NCBI GenBank assembly: GCA_002315675.1
Contig: DCHP01000115.1
Span: 1-18,858 of the forward strand
Length of the DNA stretch: 18,858 nt
Origin: Rikenellaceae bacterium UBA1749
Lineage (GTDB): Bacteria; Bacteroidota; Bacteroidia; Bacteroidales; Rikenellaceae
Direction: 5' to 3'
The notes under the pieces were generated by a model. That model was given only the letters and a program-made list of their open reading frames with translations, made no database searches and was not told the DNA's origin. Within the stretch, counting starts at the first letter, position 1; every line of letters starts with the position of its first letter. A program made the position numbers and the translations under genes. This document shows positions 1-9,900 of the stretch, piece after piece.

Positions 1-80
1 TTGCTTTATAGGAAGTTTACGTGTAAAATGGTGCTTAATTATGTGGACTCATAGTTCAATATCCGAGTTTGTCAAGTGTC

Positions 81-549
81 TTAGTCCATTGCAAAAAGCC
101 ATTGTCGGGTAAGTTGTGAAAGATTAGTAGGCATTGCATCCATTGATGTCTTCATTTGACTTTCATTGTCGATGAAACAGACATGCTCAAGCATTCCTGC
201 GCGTCTTATCGATGTCTCTTGCCATGAGTGACAATGGTTAGGGCTGAGTTGGTTATCCATCAACACTTTGCCCGATGATATGGCAATTTTCAGTGTCCAC
301 TTCTCGTGTGCGGTGCAATCCTCAATAACTCCTTCAAGTTTCCACTTGCGGAAGTAATAGTAAACAGACTGCCAAGGTGCGAAATCCAATGGGAACATAC
401 TCCATTGGTGTCTTGTCTTGTTGATGTAAAGAATCACATTCATGATTTCTCGAAGAGGATATTTTTTTTGTTCTTTTTTGCGGATGGATAACTTTTTCGA
501 TAACTTGCAACCGATTATCAGTAAGGTTAGTTGGATATATGATTTTCAT
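81..549 (-). pseudogene. IS5-type (DUF4096) transposase remnant, frameshifted
   Basis: This is the N-terminal part of an insertion-sequence transposase of the IS5 kind with a DUF4096 start domain. The first frame begins with ATG at 549 and encodes NLTDNRLQVIEKVI, the usual opening of the family. After an A8 run on the coding strand (T8 at 462-469) the homology continues in another frame with ILYINKTRHQWSMFPLDF and APWQSVYYYFRKWKLEGVIE, the conserved core of DUF4096. Joining the frames needs one A fewer in the run (or a +1 shift), so this looks like a simple indel rather than the -1 slippage some IS elements use. Past about residue 60 of the second frame the protein no longer resembles the family: I see no DDE catalytic block before the stop at 81-83. 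The element is therefore both frameshifted and degraded. I did not find its terminal inverted repeats. Confidence 0.72.
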
Positions 550-635
550 AATGTAAATATTTGATTACCATAAAGTTATGGAAATTAAGCCAGTTGGCAG
601 GCTGATAGCCAATTATTTACGTGTTTTTATAATAT

Positions 636-643
636 TATTTTTG
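636..643 (+). promoter_or_regulatory. Possible -7 box (TATTTTTG) for the SNF2 helicase gene
   Basis: The sequence fits the Bacteroidota -7 consensus TAnnTTTG and lies 43 bases before the ATG at 687, giving a leader of roughly 35-40 bases. No convincing TTG -33 element is seen about 19-21 bases upstream, and the region is AT-rich, so chance matches are likely. Confidence 0.35.
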
Positions 644-686
644 ACTAATTTCAAAACAACTTCTAAGAAATATAAGATCTTGATGT

Positions 687-3600
687 ATGGCAACAAAATA
701 CGGAAAGACGTGGTGGGGTGAGCAATGGCTTGGCGCACTAAAAAACATTGATTACAGCAACCGATTACCTCGTGGAGCTTCATACGCTCGTAATGGTATG
801 GTGCAAGAGATTAACTTCTCGGGCAACATCATTCACTCGAAAGTCAAGGGAAGTCGTCGTACGCCCTATAGCGAAACCATAAAACTGCCCGAGTATTCCT
901 CGAAGGACATTGACAAACTCATCAACCTGATACAGGAACAACCTGTCGTACTGAGCAAACTCTTCAACCGTCAGCTGGATGAATCGTTGGTAAAGATGGC
1001 TGAAGAGGCTGGTATGCCTTTGTTTCCTAAGCAATGGAATGACTTGAAAATGAATTGTTCATGTCCTGATTGGGCTGTGCCCTGTAAGCATCTGGCAGCT
1101 GTAATCTACAAGACAAGTATGGAGATTGACAATAATCCGTTCCTCGTATTTTCCCTGCATGGCGTTGATCTGATGGCGGAGCTGGAGAAGCGTGGCATAA
1201 CAGCCGCTGACTCCACAGAAATGATGGAGGTCGAGAATACGAGTGCGGTGTATGGTGCTATGGAGCAGATGCAACTGAAGGAAGCGCCTGAGCAGATGCC
1301 CGACTACACATTACTCTCTGAACTCACGTTGCCATTGTCCAACCTTCTGCCATCGTCACCTGCATTCTGTCATAATGGTGATTTTCAATTGGTATATCAG
1401 AAGGAGCTGATATACATAGGTAAGGTAGCGACAAAGGTGTTGCAGGATAAGCAGAAATTGTTTGAGGGTAGCACCAAGGCCTTGAGCAAGCGTGACGTTG
1501 TTTCAGTTGGTGATATTTACCGCCCTCTACTTCAGCAACTACTCGACATCAACATAGACTTCCTGCGTGATTATGACGATTCTGTCATAGCCCTTCGCAG
1601 CGTGCTTATCTGTGCGCTTCAGTTGATAGCGCATGGATGCATTGTTCCGCAAGTTTACCACGACCTTGTGATAAGCAAAGGACGTGGACGTGCCAAGGCT
1701 AAGGAGGAGAAGGAATACCACATTATTTGGCACCCTGCCATGATTGACGAAGCAACCCGAAGTGTTGTTGACAGATTGGGACAGAGCAAGGAAATTGTCT
1801 GCAAGATGATAACGTCACTTGTTCCTATGCTATCGAATGAGAGTAAAGATGAACTATTCTTTGACCTGTTCTTCAAGGCGGGGTATTCGTGCTTCAACGG
1901 TATAGGAGAGACGAACATCCCTGGCGGTATACGTTCGTGGCTTGACCGCTACTTTATGCAGAATAAGCATCAAGTGACGTTCCTTATTGACGAGACGGAA
2001 GGTGGTTTTGCCGTGAATGTGAAGGCAGATGGTCATCAATTGGTAGATGTGATGACAAGGAGGGCATATGCTTCTGACCGTATGGAAATCCTGCGTCAAC
2101 TTGCCATCCTCTGCGACATAGTTGACGGACTTGATGCTTATATCAACGATAAGGGCAAGCGAAACATTGAGTTCACGATGCAAACGTTCCCTACATTCCT
2201 GTTGCAAGTTATTCCTGCCATGCGTCTGCTTGGTGTAAACGTCATCATGCCAAAGGCTTTGCAGACACTTATTCGTCCTCAGATGTCGGTAAAACTGAAA
2301 TCAAAAGGAAAGGACTCAAATGGGTTCCTGTCAATGGGCGATTTGCTTGACTTCAACTGGCAGGTAGCGGTAGGCAATGTATTCTTGTCGCCTGAAGAAT
2401 TTGACAGATTGCTTGGTCATGCTAGCGGACTTCTACGCTTCAAGGAACAGTACGTATATATTGACGAGGCGGCAATGGTTAAACTACAGAAGGCGCTGAA
2501 TGCACCACCGAAGATAAAGCCAGGCGAACTGTTGCAATCGGCATTGAGTGGAGAGTATAATGGTGTGCCAGTAGAACTTACTGATGAGGTGCGCGAACTC
2601 ATCAAGCAATTTACCTCACAGAGTGTCATACCTCTGCCATATGGCATAAATGCGCAGTTACGTCCTTATCAGGAACGAGGTTTCTCATGGATGTACCGCA
2701 ACATGAAGATTGGCTTTGGCAGTATCATTGCCGACGATATGGGTCTTGGTAAGACCTTGCAGGTTATTACCCTTTTGGCAAAAATTAAAGAAGAGGGTGT
2801 AATGGACAAGAAGAAAGCGCTCGTGGTTGTGCCTACGGGTTTGTTGCATAACTGGCAGTCGGAGGTTAAGCGCTTTGCCCCACAACTGACTATTGGCGTT
2901 TATCACGGTACGGCACGTGACCTGAAGGCCGATGATTGCAAAAACGCAGACATCATCCTCTCGACTTATGGTGTGGTACGTTCTGATGCCGACAAACTGA
3001 AGAAACAGAGATGGCAAGTACTTGTTATTGACGAGGCACAGAACATCAAGAATAGTGATACGGTTCAAAGCAAGGTGATACACAGCATCCCTGCCGATTG
3101 TCACATAGCCATGAGTGGTACTCCAGTAGAGAATCGTCTGTCGGAGTTCTGGAGTATTATTGACTTTACGAATAAGGGTTACCTAGGTTCGGCAAAAGAT
3201 TTCTCTGAAGCATACGCAAAGCCTATACAGAAGTATGGAGATAGTCGTGCGGCAGAACGTTTTCGCAAAGTGACAGCTCCATTTATGATGCGTCGACTGA
3301 AGACGGACAAGAATATCATCAGCGATCTGCCAGATAAGATAGAACGTAACGAATTGGCATTGCTCACTGCTGATCAGGCAGCTCTATACCAAGAGACTGT
3401 CAATAAATGTATGGCTGTTATTGAAAGTATGGAAGGCGAGGACAGTCAGACACTTTTCAAGCGTCAGGGACTTATACTACAGATGATGCTTGCCTTGAAG
3501 CAGATATGCAATCACCCGACACAATATCTCAAAGACAATCGCATGGATGCAATGCTATCGGGAAAGACTGTAATGCTGCTCGATATGCTTCGCAGTATCA

Positions 3601-4073
3601 TTGATGCCGACGAGAAGGTTCTTGTTTTTACCCAGTTCCGCGAGATGGGCGAACTACTCCAACATTTTATCCGCACCAATATAGTTGAAGAACCAATGTT
3701 TTATCATGGAGGATGCTCGTTGAAACAGCGTCAGGAAATGGTTGACAGATTCCAAAACAATCGCAATGACCGCATCTTCATTCTTTCGTTGAAGGCTGCT
3801 GGAACTGGTCTCAACCTCACGGCAGCAACCCACGTCATACATTATGACCTTTGGTGGAATCCCGCCGTTGAAGCACAGGCAACCGATCGCGCATATCGTA
3901 TCGATCAGCACAAAAACGTACAGGTGCATCGTTTTATTACGCAAAACACCTTTGAGGAGCGTATTGACGCTATGATACAAGAAAAGAAACATCTTGCTGA
4001 CCTCACAGTATCTACTGGCGAGAATTGGATTGGCAAGCTTTCAAACAAGGAACTGCATGAAATATTTGGATGA
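687..4073 (+). CDS. SWIM zinc finger / SNF2-family helicase (1128 aa)
   Basis: A DNA-dependent ATPase of the SNF2/RapA group, expected to act in the cytoplasm as a DNA or nucleoprotein translocase rather than a true strand-separating helicase. The N-terminus (YGKTWWGEQWLGAL, IDYSNRLPRG) is typical of bacterial SWIM proteins, and the SWIM zinc motif CSCPDWAVPCKH is at residues 124-135 with C124, C126, C133 and H135 as ligands. The middle section (about 150-650) has no motif I recognise. The ATPase core follows: Walker A DDMGLGKT with GLGKT at 686-690, motif II DEAQ at 782-785, motif III MSGTPVENRL, then the C-terminal lobe with VLVFTQFREM, LKAAGTGLNL and QATDRAYRIDQ near 1060. All key residues look intact and the length suits a fused protein. 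The gene stands alone between IS debris and a non-coding stretch, with no partner gene in this window. The start is the first ATG with the conserved N-terminus right after it; no clear ribosome binding site is visible. Its role is unknown; transcription recycling, repair and defence have been proposed for relatives. Confidence 0.93.
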   Translation: MATKYGKTWWGEQWLGALKNIDYSNRLPRGASYARNGMVQEINFSGNIIHSKVKGSRRTPYSETIKLPEYSSKDIDKLINLIQEQPVVLSKLFNRQLDESLVKMAEEAGMPLFPKQWNDLKMNCSCPDWAVPCKHLAAVIYKTSMEIDNNPFLVFSLHGVDLMAELEKRGITAADSTEMMEVENTSAVYGAMEQMQLKEAPEQMPDYTLLSELTLPLSNLLPSSPAFCHNGDFQLVYQKELIYIGKVATKVLQDKQKLFEGSTKALSKRDVVSVGDIYRPLLQQLLDINIDFLRDYDDSVIALRSVLICALQLIAHGCIVPQVYHDLVISKGRGRAKAKEEKEYHIIWHPAMIDEATRSVVDRLGQSKEIVCKMITSLVPMLSNESKDELFFDLFFKAGYSCFNGIGETNIPGGIRSWLDRYFMQNKHQVTFLIDETEGGFAVNVKADGHQLVDVMTRRAYASDRMEILRQLAILCDIVDGLDAYINDKGKRNIEFTMQTFPTFLLQVIPAMRLLGVNVIMPKALQTLIRPQMSVKLKSKGKDSNGFLSMGDLLDFNWQVAVGNVFLSPEEFDRLLGHASGLLRFKEQYVYIDEAAMVKLQKALNAPPKIKPGELLQSALSGEYNGVPVELTDEVRELIKQFTSQSVIPLPYGINAQLRPYQERGFSWMYRNMKIGFGSIIADDMGLGKTLQVITLLAKIKEEGVMDKKKALVVVPTGLLHNWQSEVKRFAPQLTIGVYHGTARDLKADDCKNADIILSTYGVVRSDADKLKKQRWQVLVIDEAQNIKNSDTVQSKVIHSIPADCHIAMSGTPVENRLSEFWSIIDFTNKGYLGSAKDFSEAYAKPIQKYGDSRAAERFRKVTAPFMMRRLKTDKNIISDLPDKIERNELALLTADQAALYQETVNKCMAVIESMEGEDSQTLFKRQGLILQMMLALKQICNHPTQYLKDNRMDAMLSGKTVMLLDMLRSIIDADEKVLVFTQFREMGELLQHFIRTNIVEEPMFYHGGCSLKQRQEMVDRFQNNRNDRIFILSLKAAGTGLNLTAATHVIHYDLWWNPAVEAQATDRAYRIDQHKNVQVHRFITQNTFEERIDAMIQEKKHLADLTVSTGENWIGKLSNKELHEIFG

Positions 4074-4235
4074 ATAATGTGCTTGGTGAACAAAATGGGT
4101 TCTATCAATTACACGCATCAACTTGAAAAGAGGCTTCTGTTACTTAGTAACTAGCGAGAAGGTGGAATTAATCCTTCCTATTCTTGTTGGTCAGTGTCTA
4201 CTTTTCGTATCCTGTACAAATGATGAAATCGAATT

Positions 4236-4288
4236 TTGGAAAAGCGGACAAATTGTAGGTTGTATTTGTTGGAAAAGCGGACAAAATT
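4236..4288. repeat. 17-nt direct repeat pair, possible insertion-sequence end
   Basis: TTGGAAAAGCGGACAAA occurs at 4236-4252 and again at 4269-4285, spaced 33 bases start to start, both copies followed by a short AT run. Two spaced copies of one motif inside an end are known for IS21-type elements, whose transposase binds multiple terminal repeats. No istA/istB gene is nearby, so this would be an orphan end. The repeat itself is plain in the sequence; the IS interpretation is inference. Confidence 0.5.
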
Positions 4289-4315
4289 GAATCAAGAATC
4301 GGGAACAAATTGGGA

Positions 4316-4361
4316 ACAACAAAAACAAGAACCCCGTTCTAACTATCTAGAACTGGGTTCT
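4316..4361 (-). terminator. Intrinsic terminator after folC
   Basis: A 14-bp stem pairs 4328-4341 with 4348-4361 (one C/T mismatch) around a 6-nt loop. Reading on the minus strand, the stem is followed by TGTTTTTGTTG, a T-rich tail, so it fits an intrinsic terminator for the minus-strand operon ending in folC, whose stop is 48 bases upstream of the hairpin. The plus-strand side lacks a T run. Confidence 0.75.
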
Positions 4362-4408
4362 CGGTGACTACGACAGGGCTGTAATAATACAGATGAAAGT
4401 GCATAGTG

Positions 4409-5680
4409 TTATAATGCTTCTGCTACTGTGAAAGTGCTTCCTCCGATGAATATCATATCGTTTTCTGTTGCAAGCTCCCTTGCTCTAGCAATTGCTTCCG
4501 CAATGGTTGGAATACTTTCTCCCTCAAGTCCGTGAGACCTTGAAAGTGCAGCCAACTTTTCATATGGCATCGCTCTTGGAATTGAAGCCTGAGTAAAGAG
4601 GTAATATGCATTACGTGGAAGTAGATGCGATATTCCCTCAAAGTCCTTGTCGCTTACTATCCCCAAAATGAAATATAGTTTTTCGTATGATTGTTTCTTG
4701 ATCTGAGAGGCAACATATCTGATTCCGGCAGGATTATGACCTGTATCACATACAGTAAGTGGTGCCTTGGAAAGTATCTGCCATCTGCCTGGGATCGTAG
4801 CTTTTGAAATACCATCTCTAAGGGAATTTATCGGAAGTGAATATTTCCTTGCAAGAAGATCTGCTACTGCAAGAGCTGTTATTACATTTTTCTGCTGATA
4901 TTCTCCAGTAAGGGACATCGTCAGTTCAATAGTTTCATTTGATGAAATATCTTTGACAAAGAAGATAGTGCCGTTTGAATTATTCATGCATTCTAAGAAT
5001 CCGTACATGTTCTCGGCAAAATACAAAGGTGCGGACACTTCACAGGCTTTCTCCTTAAATACTGCTTCAGTGTCTGATTGGTATTCTCCGATTACAACAG
5101 GAATGTCATGCTTTATAATTCCGGCTTTTTCCTTTGCTATTTCAGGGATAGTACTGCCTAAAAGTGCCATGTGGTCAAATGCAATATTTGTAATTACACT
5201 AATGGCGGGCGTAATTATATTGGTGCTATCCAGACGTCCCCCAAGCCCGACCTCAATTACAGCGAAATCAACATTATTTTTGGCAAAAAAATCAAATGCC
5301 ATGGCAGAAGTCATTTCAAAAAATGATGGTTTTATTCTACCTATGAAATCACGATGATTTTCAACAAAGCTTACAACTTCTTCCTCAGAAATCGTTTCCC
5401 CATCAACAACAATTCTTTCTCTGAAGTCCTTCAAGTGAGGGGATGTAAAGATACCTACGGATAGCCCGCATTCTCTAAGAGCAGAGTAGAGCATGGAGGA
5501 TGTGGAACCTTTTCCGTTGGTCCCAGCTATGTGTATACATTTTAATTTCTTGGTTGGGTATCCGGTCTCTTTGTCGAAAGCTTCTGCTGTTCCAAGTCCT
5601 GGCTTGTATGCACCAGAACCTATAACCTGAAATTGAGGAAGACTTCCAAAAAGAAAATCAATGGTTTCTTTATAATTCAT
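4409..5680 (-). CDS. folC: Folylpolyglutamate synthase / dihydrofolate synthase FolC
   Basis: ATP-dependent Mur-ligase-family enzyme that adds glutamate to folates, and in most bacteria also joins dihydropteroate to glutamate to make dihydrofolate. At 423 aa it has the usual length. The N-terminal P-loop IAGTNGKGST ends at residue 60 (GTNGKGST, 53-60), followed by the family block GIFTSPHLKDFRERI. ITNIAFDHMALLG with the lysine-containing EIAKEKAGIIK segment lies near 165-195, and the C-terminal domain starts with VCDTGHNPAGIRY near 310. ATG at 5680 is the only sensible start. The gene begins 22 bases after the stop of the TolC-type gene and is the last of the minus-strand operon, so a folate gene is apparently co-transcribed with metal-efflux genes. 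Whether both synthase activities are present cannot be read from the sequence; Bacteroidota normally carry one bifunctional copy. Confidence 0.95.
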   Translation of the reverse strand: MNYKETIDFLFGSLPQFQVIGSGAYKPGLGTAEAFDKETGYPTKKLKCIHIAGTNGKGSTSSMLYSALRECGLSVGIFTSPHLKDFRERIVVDGETISEEEVVSFVENHRDFIGRIKPSFFEMTSAMAFDFFAKNNVDFAVIEVGLGGRLDSTNIITPAISVITNIAFDHMALLGSTIPEIAKEKAGIIKHDIPVVIGEYQSDTEAVFKEKACEVSAPLYFAENMYGFLECMNNSNGTIFFVKDISSNETIELTMSLTGEYQQKNVITALAVADLLARKYSLPINSLRDGISKATIPGRWQILSKAPLTVCDTGHNPAGIRYVASQIKKQSYEKLYFILGIVSDKDFEGISHLLPRNAYYLFTQASIPRAMPYEKLAALSRSHGLEGESIPTIAEAIARARELATENDMIFIGGSTFTVAEAL

Positions 5681-5702
5681 TATTTTTCTTAATACAATAA
5701 CA

Positions 5703-6983
5703 CTATTTTAATAATATTGTCATTTTAGCAGCGTAGGCGGCTTTCTCCTGCTGCAGGCCAAAAAGGTAATACGCATTACTTATCAAGTTGTAAAATTTGA
5801 GGTAGTACTCTGAAGCTGTTATTCTTCCCATTGAATATGCCTTTTGCAGGGTATGGGCATGTTCTTCAATGTCAATGTCGTTCAGGTTTCTTAGTCTCTC
5901 TGCTGCTGAAGTGTAATTGTTGTAAAGATTTTCAAGCTCTATTCTTAACTCGTTTTCCTTATCCTTTCTATTCAGGGCGCAATAATTGACCTTGGCTTTT
6001 GAATGTTTGACATTACCTCTGTTTTCCCACAAAGGAATGGATAATCCTCCTATTGCCGCAGGTGCAAAGTTACTGTTTTCAGTCATATCTAGTCTCGCCC
6101 CAACAACAAATTTTGGTGTCCATTTCAGGCGTGCAAGTCTAAGCTCGCGTTCAGATACCAGACTATCTGTTAGTAGAATCTCTTTTAAAGGACTCTCATC
6201 ATAGACCCTTCTGATAAAAGAATCGAGGGATACACCGGAGAAATCGAATTCGGGAAAATCCTGGTGGTCAGGCTTGAACTGCTGATCATATGCCTTTATT
6301 TCATTTGTCAGTATACTGATGCTGTTCTCACATTGCTGGGAAGTCCCAGTAACCATCTTCAATATCATTTCAAGGTCGGTGTAATCTAGTTTGGTAATAT
6401 AGCCACTTTCAAGAGACTTGGAAAGATTCATATGAAAGGTTTCTATGGAATCCCTATCAATAATTCCATTGATAAAATCCAGCATTTTCAGATTGTATGT
6501 CAGTTCGAGATATTTATCTGACAGGTCGGATAGTATGTTTTGTCTTTCAAGTTCAATTTCAGCTTTTGATTTATTTGTCTTTAACTCTGATATCCTATTT
6601 CTCTGTCTGTAAATGGATGGAAACTCCAGGTCAGTTGAAATATTTGCCTCAAATCTATTTTCAAAAAAATAGGCAATCTCAAATTCTGGATCAGAGGGAT
6701 TGCGCCCTAGTCTGTGACCTATTGAGTCTGCAGAGAAAGATGCCTGAAGAGTTTTTTCCTTTATGCTTCCTCTTAGAATATTTTCCAGTGTTTCAATGTA
6801 TGACCTGTTTTCTTCTGTGATACCATCAATAGTCTCAATTTTGTTGATAGAATCTATTTTGTAATCCTTTATCTCTTGTGCATAAGTTTCTGAAATGCTT
6901 CCAAGTATCGTTGAAACAAATGCTGTTATCATAATTGCAGCTGCAATATTGATATCTTTCCGTTTGATTATTTCCGATTGCAT
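5703..6983 (-). CDS. TolC-type outer-membrane efflux protein (CusC/CzcC-like)
   Basis: Outer-membrane channel component of a tripartite RND efflux system, 426 aa, expected to form a trimeric duct across the outer membrane and periplasm. A hydrophobic signal segment (INIAAAIMITAFVSTILG) is followed by a likely cleavage site after TYA at about residue 35. The rest has the long polar helical stretches and the repeat-like halves of the TolC fold: one half around 130-230 (SELKTNKSKAEIELERQNIL, SDKYLELTYNLK) and a second near 320-420 (IPLWENRGNVKHSKAKVN, ELENLYNNYTSAAERLRNL), with the characteristic GRITASEYY turn near the end. There is no lipobox. Its ATG at 6983 lies inside the end of the pump gene (16-nt overlap), pointing to translational coupling. 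Identification rests on fold pattern and position more than on strong motifs. Confidence 0.85.
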   Translation of the reverse strand: MQSEIIKRKDINIAAAIMITAFVSTILGSISETYAQEIKDYKIDSINKIETIDGITEENRSYIETLENILRGSIKEKTLQASFSADSIGHRLGRNPSDPEFEIAYFFENRFEANISTDLEFPSIYRQRNRISELKTNKSKAEIELERQNILSDLSDKYLELTYNLKMLDFINGIIDRDSIETFHMNLSKSLESGYITKLDYTDLEMILKMVTGTSQQCENSISILTNEIKAYDQQFKPDHQDFPEFDFSGVSLDSFIRRVYDESPLKEILLTDSLVSERELRLARLKWTPKFVVGARLDMTENSNFAPAAIGGLSIPLWENRGNVKHSKAKVNYCALNRKDKENELRIELENLYNNYTSAAERLRNLNDIDIEEHAHTLQKAYSMGRITASEYYLKFYNLISNAYYLFGLQQEKAAYAAKMTILLK

Positions 6984-9900
6984 AACTTGTAATAAATTAT
7001 AGGTATGACAATAAGATTAAGCAGTGTAGATGTAATAAGTCCACCTAATATAACGACAGCCATGGGACTCTGAATTTCATTCCCTGGCAGATCGCCGTTT
7101 ACAGCTAGTGGTACCAACGCCAGAGCAGAAGTCAGGGCTGTCATGACAATCGGTATGATTCTATCGCATGACCCCTGAATTATTAACTGTCTTACAGAAA
7201 GGGGTAGATTCTTGAGATTTTCATAATGGCTTATCAGCAACAAACCATTTCTGGCCGCAATTCCAAACAGGGAAATAAAACCGATAATTGTTGGGATACT
7301 TACAACTGCACCAGTAAGTAATACTGTGTATATGGCACCAATAAGTGAAAGTGGCAGATTCAGCATAGTTATGCCAGCCAGTTTAAAACTTTCAAATTCC
7401 CTGTATAGAAGGATAAATACGATGAATAAGGCTACAACGGATGCTATCAGTAAAGTGTCCGATGCCTTTTTTGCACTTTCACCCTGTCCACCATATTCAA
7501 TATGATAGTCTTTGGGTATGTTAACTTTGGAATTAATCTCCCTTTTTATTTTATCCATGGTCCCGACAATATCTTCTCCATTTAGATTGGCAGAAACAAT
7601 TATTCTTCTGCTGACATTTTCCCTTGAAATACTGTTTGCTCCGGAACAAGACTTTATCTCGGCGATATCTGATAGTTCAATATTCCCTTTTATTGTACTT
7701 ATCGGGATGGATTTGATATCAGATAGATTGCTTCTGGAATTTTCATCCAGTCTTGCTACAATATTGAATGATTTGCCATCCTCAAATACCTGTCCGACAT
7801 TCCGTCCCAGTAAAGTGGTTTCAATGATGTCATTGAGCTCATGTTCCTTTATTCCATAGGAAGCCGCTATGATTTTGTTGGGTATAATATGAATCTCCGG
7901 ACGTTCAACAAGTTGTTCCACTTTCAGGTCAACCAATCCTGGGATATCTTCGATTGCGTCTTTTATGCTGTTACCTATAGAGAATAGTTCCGGAAGTGAA
8001 TTTCCGAATACTTTTATTGCTATGCTTGCCTGTGACCCGGAGAGCAGCATGTCTATCCTGTGGGAAATTGGCTGACCAATCTCGATAGCAACACCAGGTA
8101 TTTGGGACAACTTTTCTCTCATTTCTGTAAAGACATTCTTCCTGCTTCTGGATTGTATTGTAAATGGCACATCCATTTCCGAAGTGTTTGTTCCAAGTGC
8201 GTGCTCATCTAGTTCGCTTCTTCCTGTCTTTCTTGAAACAACTTTAACCTCGGGGACTTCCATTATCATTTTTTCAGCCATGTTACCGATTCTGCTGCTT
8301 TCATCAAGTGAAATGCCAGGCATAGCAGAAATTTCAATTGTCATGCTACCTTCATTGAACTGTGGAAGGAAAGAATTTCCTAAAAAAGGAATTGTAGCGA
8401 GTGAGCCCAGTAATAATATAACGGAAATCATGATGACGATGGATGAATTACTTATAGCTTTATCTAATATGATTCGATAATATTCCTTGATTTTTATTGA
8501 AATCCAGGACTCATTTTCCGTTCCTCTATGCTGTTTTTTTTCCGTTAGCAGTAGACTGCACAATACAGGTGTGAGAGTTATTGCAACAATCATAGAAGCA
8601 AAAAGTGATATGATAAATGATATACCAAGAGGTATCAACATTCTGCCTTCCATGCCAGACAGGAAAAACAGGGGTGTGAAGGTGACAATAATTATAAGTG
8701 TTGCATTCCATATTGAACCTCTTATCTCACTTGATGCCTCAAAAATTATATCGAGAACTTTTTTCCTATTGCTTGAGTCTTCAATTAATGTATTTTCCCT
8801 TAAGCGTTTATAGACATTCTCAACATCAATAATTGCGTCGTCTACCAATGATCCGACTGCAATCGCCAATCCACCTATACTCATTGTATTCAAAGACATG
8901 CCAAGTAGTTTCAATGATAGAATTGCAAATATCAGTGAAATAGGAATTGCTAACAATGAAATAATGGTTGTCCGAGGATTTCCCAGAAACAGGAATAGAA
9001 TTACAATAACCAGGATGCCTCCTTCCCACAGAGCGCGGGAAATATTGTTTATTGAACTTTTGATGAAATCCTCCTGTCTGAAAATATCATTTTTTATTTC
9101 AATATCTTCCGGAAGAGTAGTCTTGATCTCTTCTATTATTTTATCAAGCCTTTCTGTCAGGTCGACAGTGGAAACTCCAGGCTGTTTCGTAACTGACAGG
9201 CGAACAGCTTCCTTGCCATTAATAGATGCATCTCCAATTCGTGGCTTTCTATTTCCTATTTTAACATCTGCTATATCTGAAATGGTGATTGGGTGTCCTT
9301 TCTCTGATATTTTAATGGTGTTTCTGGCGATTATTTCAGGGTCTGCACTTCTATTCAGCGTACGAATGACATATTCGTTTCCCCAGTAATCAATAACCCC
9401 ACCATTGCCATCGGAGTTCAGATTTCGGCATGCCTCCAGGACTTCATTGACAGAAACCCCATAGTGTTTCATCAAGGAAGGGCTTAAGAGTATGTTGTAT
9501 TCCTTTATGTCCCCTCCGGTTACAGCTACATTTGCAACTCCGGCTACAGACATAAGTCTTGTTCTGAATGTCCAGTCTGCAATTGTCCGTAACTGCTGGA
9601 GGGATGTTCTGCCATCCTTTGATGTTAGCCCAATTACCATAACTTCGCCCATAAGTGAGGTCTGTGGTGCCAGAATTGGTTCTCCAACTCCATTTGGGAG
9701 GGATGATGAAATCCCTGCCAGTTTTTCACTTACTATCTGTCTCACAGTATATAGATTCTCTCCCCAGTCAAATTCAACAGTAACCACAGAAAAACCGGTT
9801 TGGGATATACTGCGGATTCTTCTTACTCCCATTGCACCATTTATTGCCGTCTCAATTGGGAAAGTGACCATTCTTTCGACATCTTCTGCGGACATTGATT

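Larger units (their letters stand above)
4074..4408. other. Non-coding stretch between helicase gene and folC
   Basis: I see no gene here. It contains a 13-nt palindrome (GTTACTTAGTAAC, 4139-4151), too weak to call a terminator for the helicase gene; two copies of a 17-nt direct repeat at 4236-4252 and 4269-4285; and the hairpin at 4328-4361 that serves the minus-strand operon. The segment probably marks the join between accessory DNA on the left and core genes on the right. Confidence 0.6.

Noticed and set aside
4139..4151. Palindrome GTTACTTAGTAAC after the helicase gene as a terminator
   Set aside because: The stem is only six A/T-rich base pairs with a one-base centre and no T tract follows, so it cannot be called a terminator.
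8898..9389. Open frame of 163 aa on the plus strand within the pump gene
   Set aside because: It is an antisense shadow of the RND pump, rich in S/I/R with no family motif; several similar frames run along the same gene.
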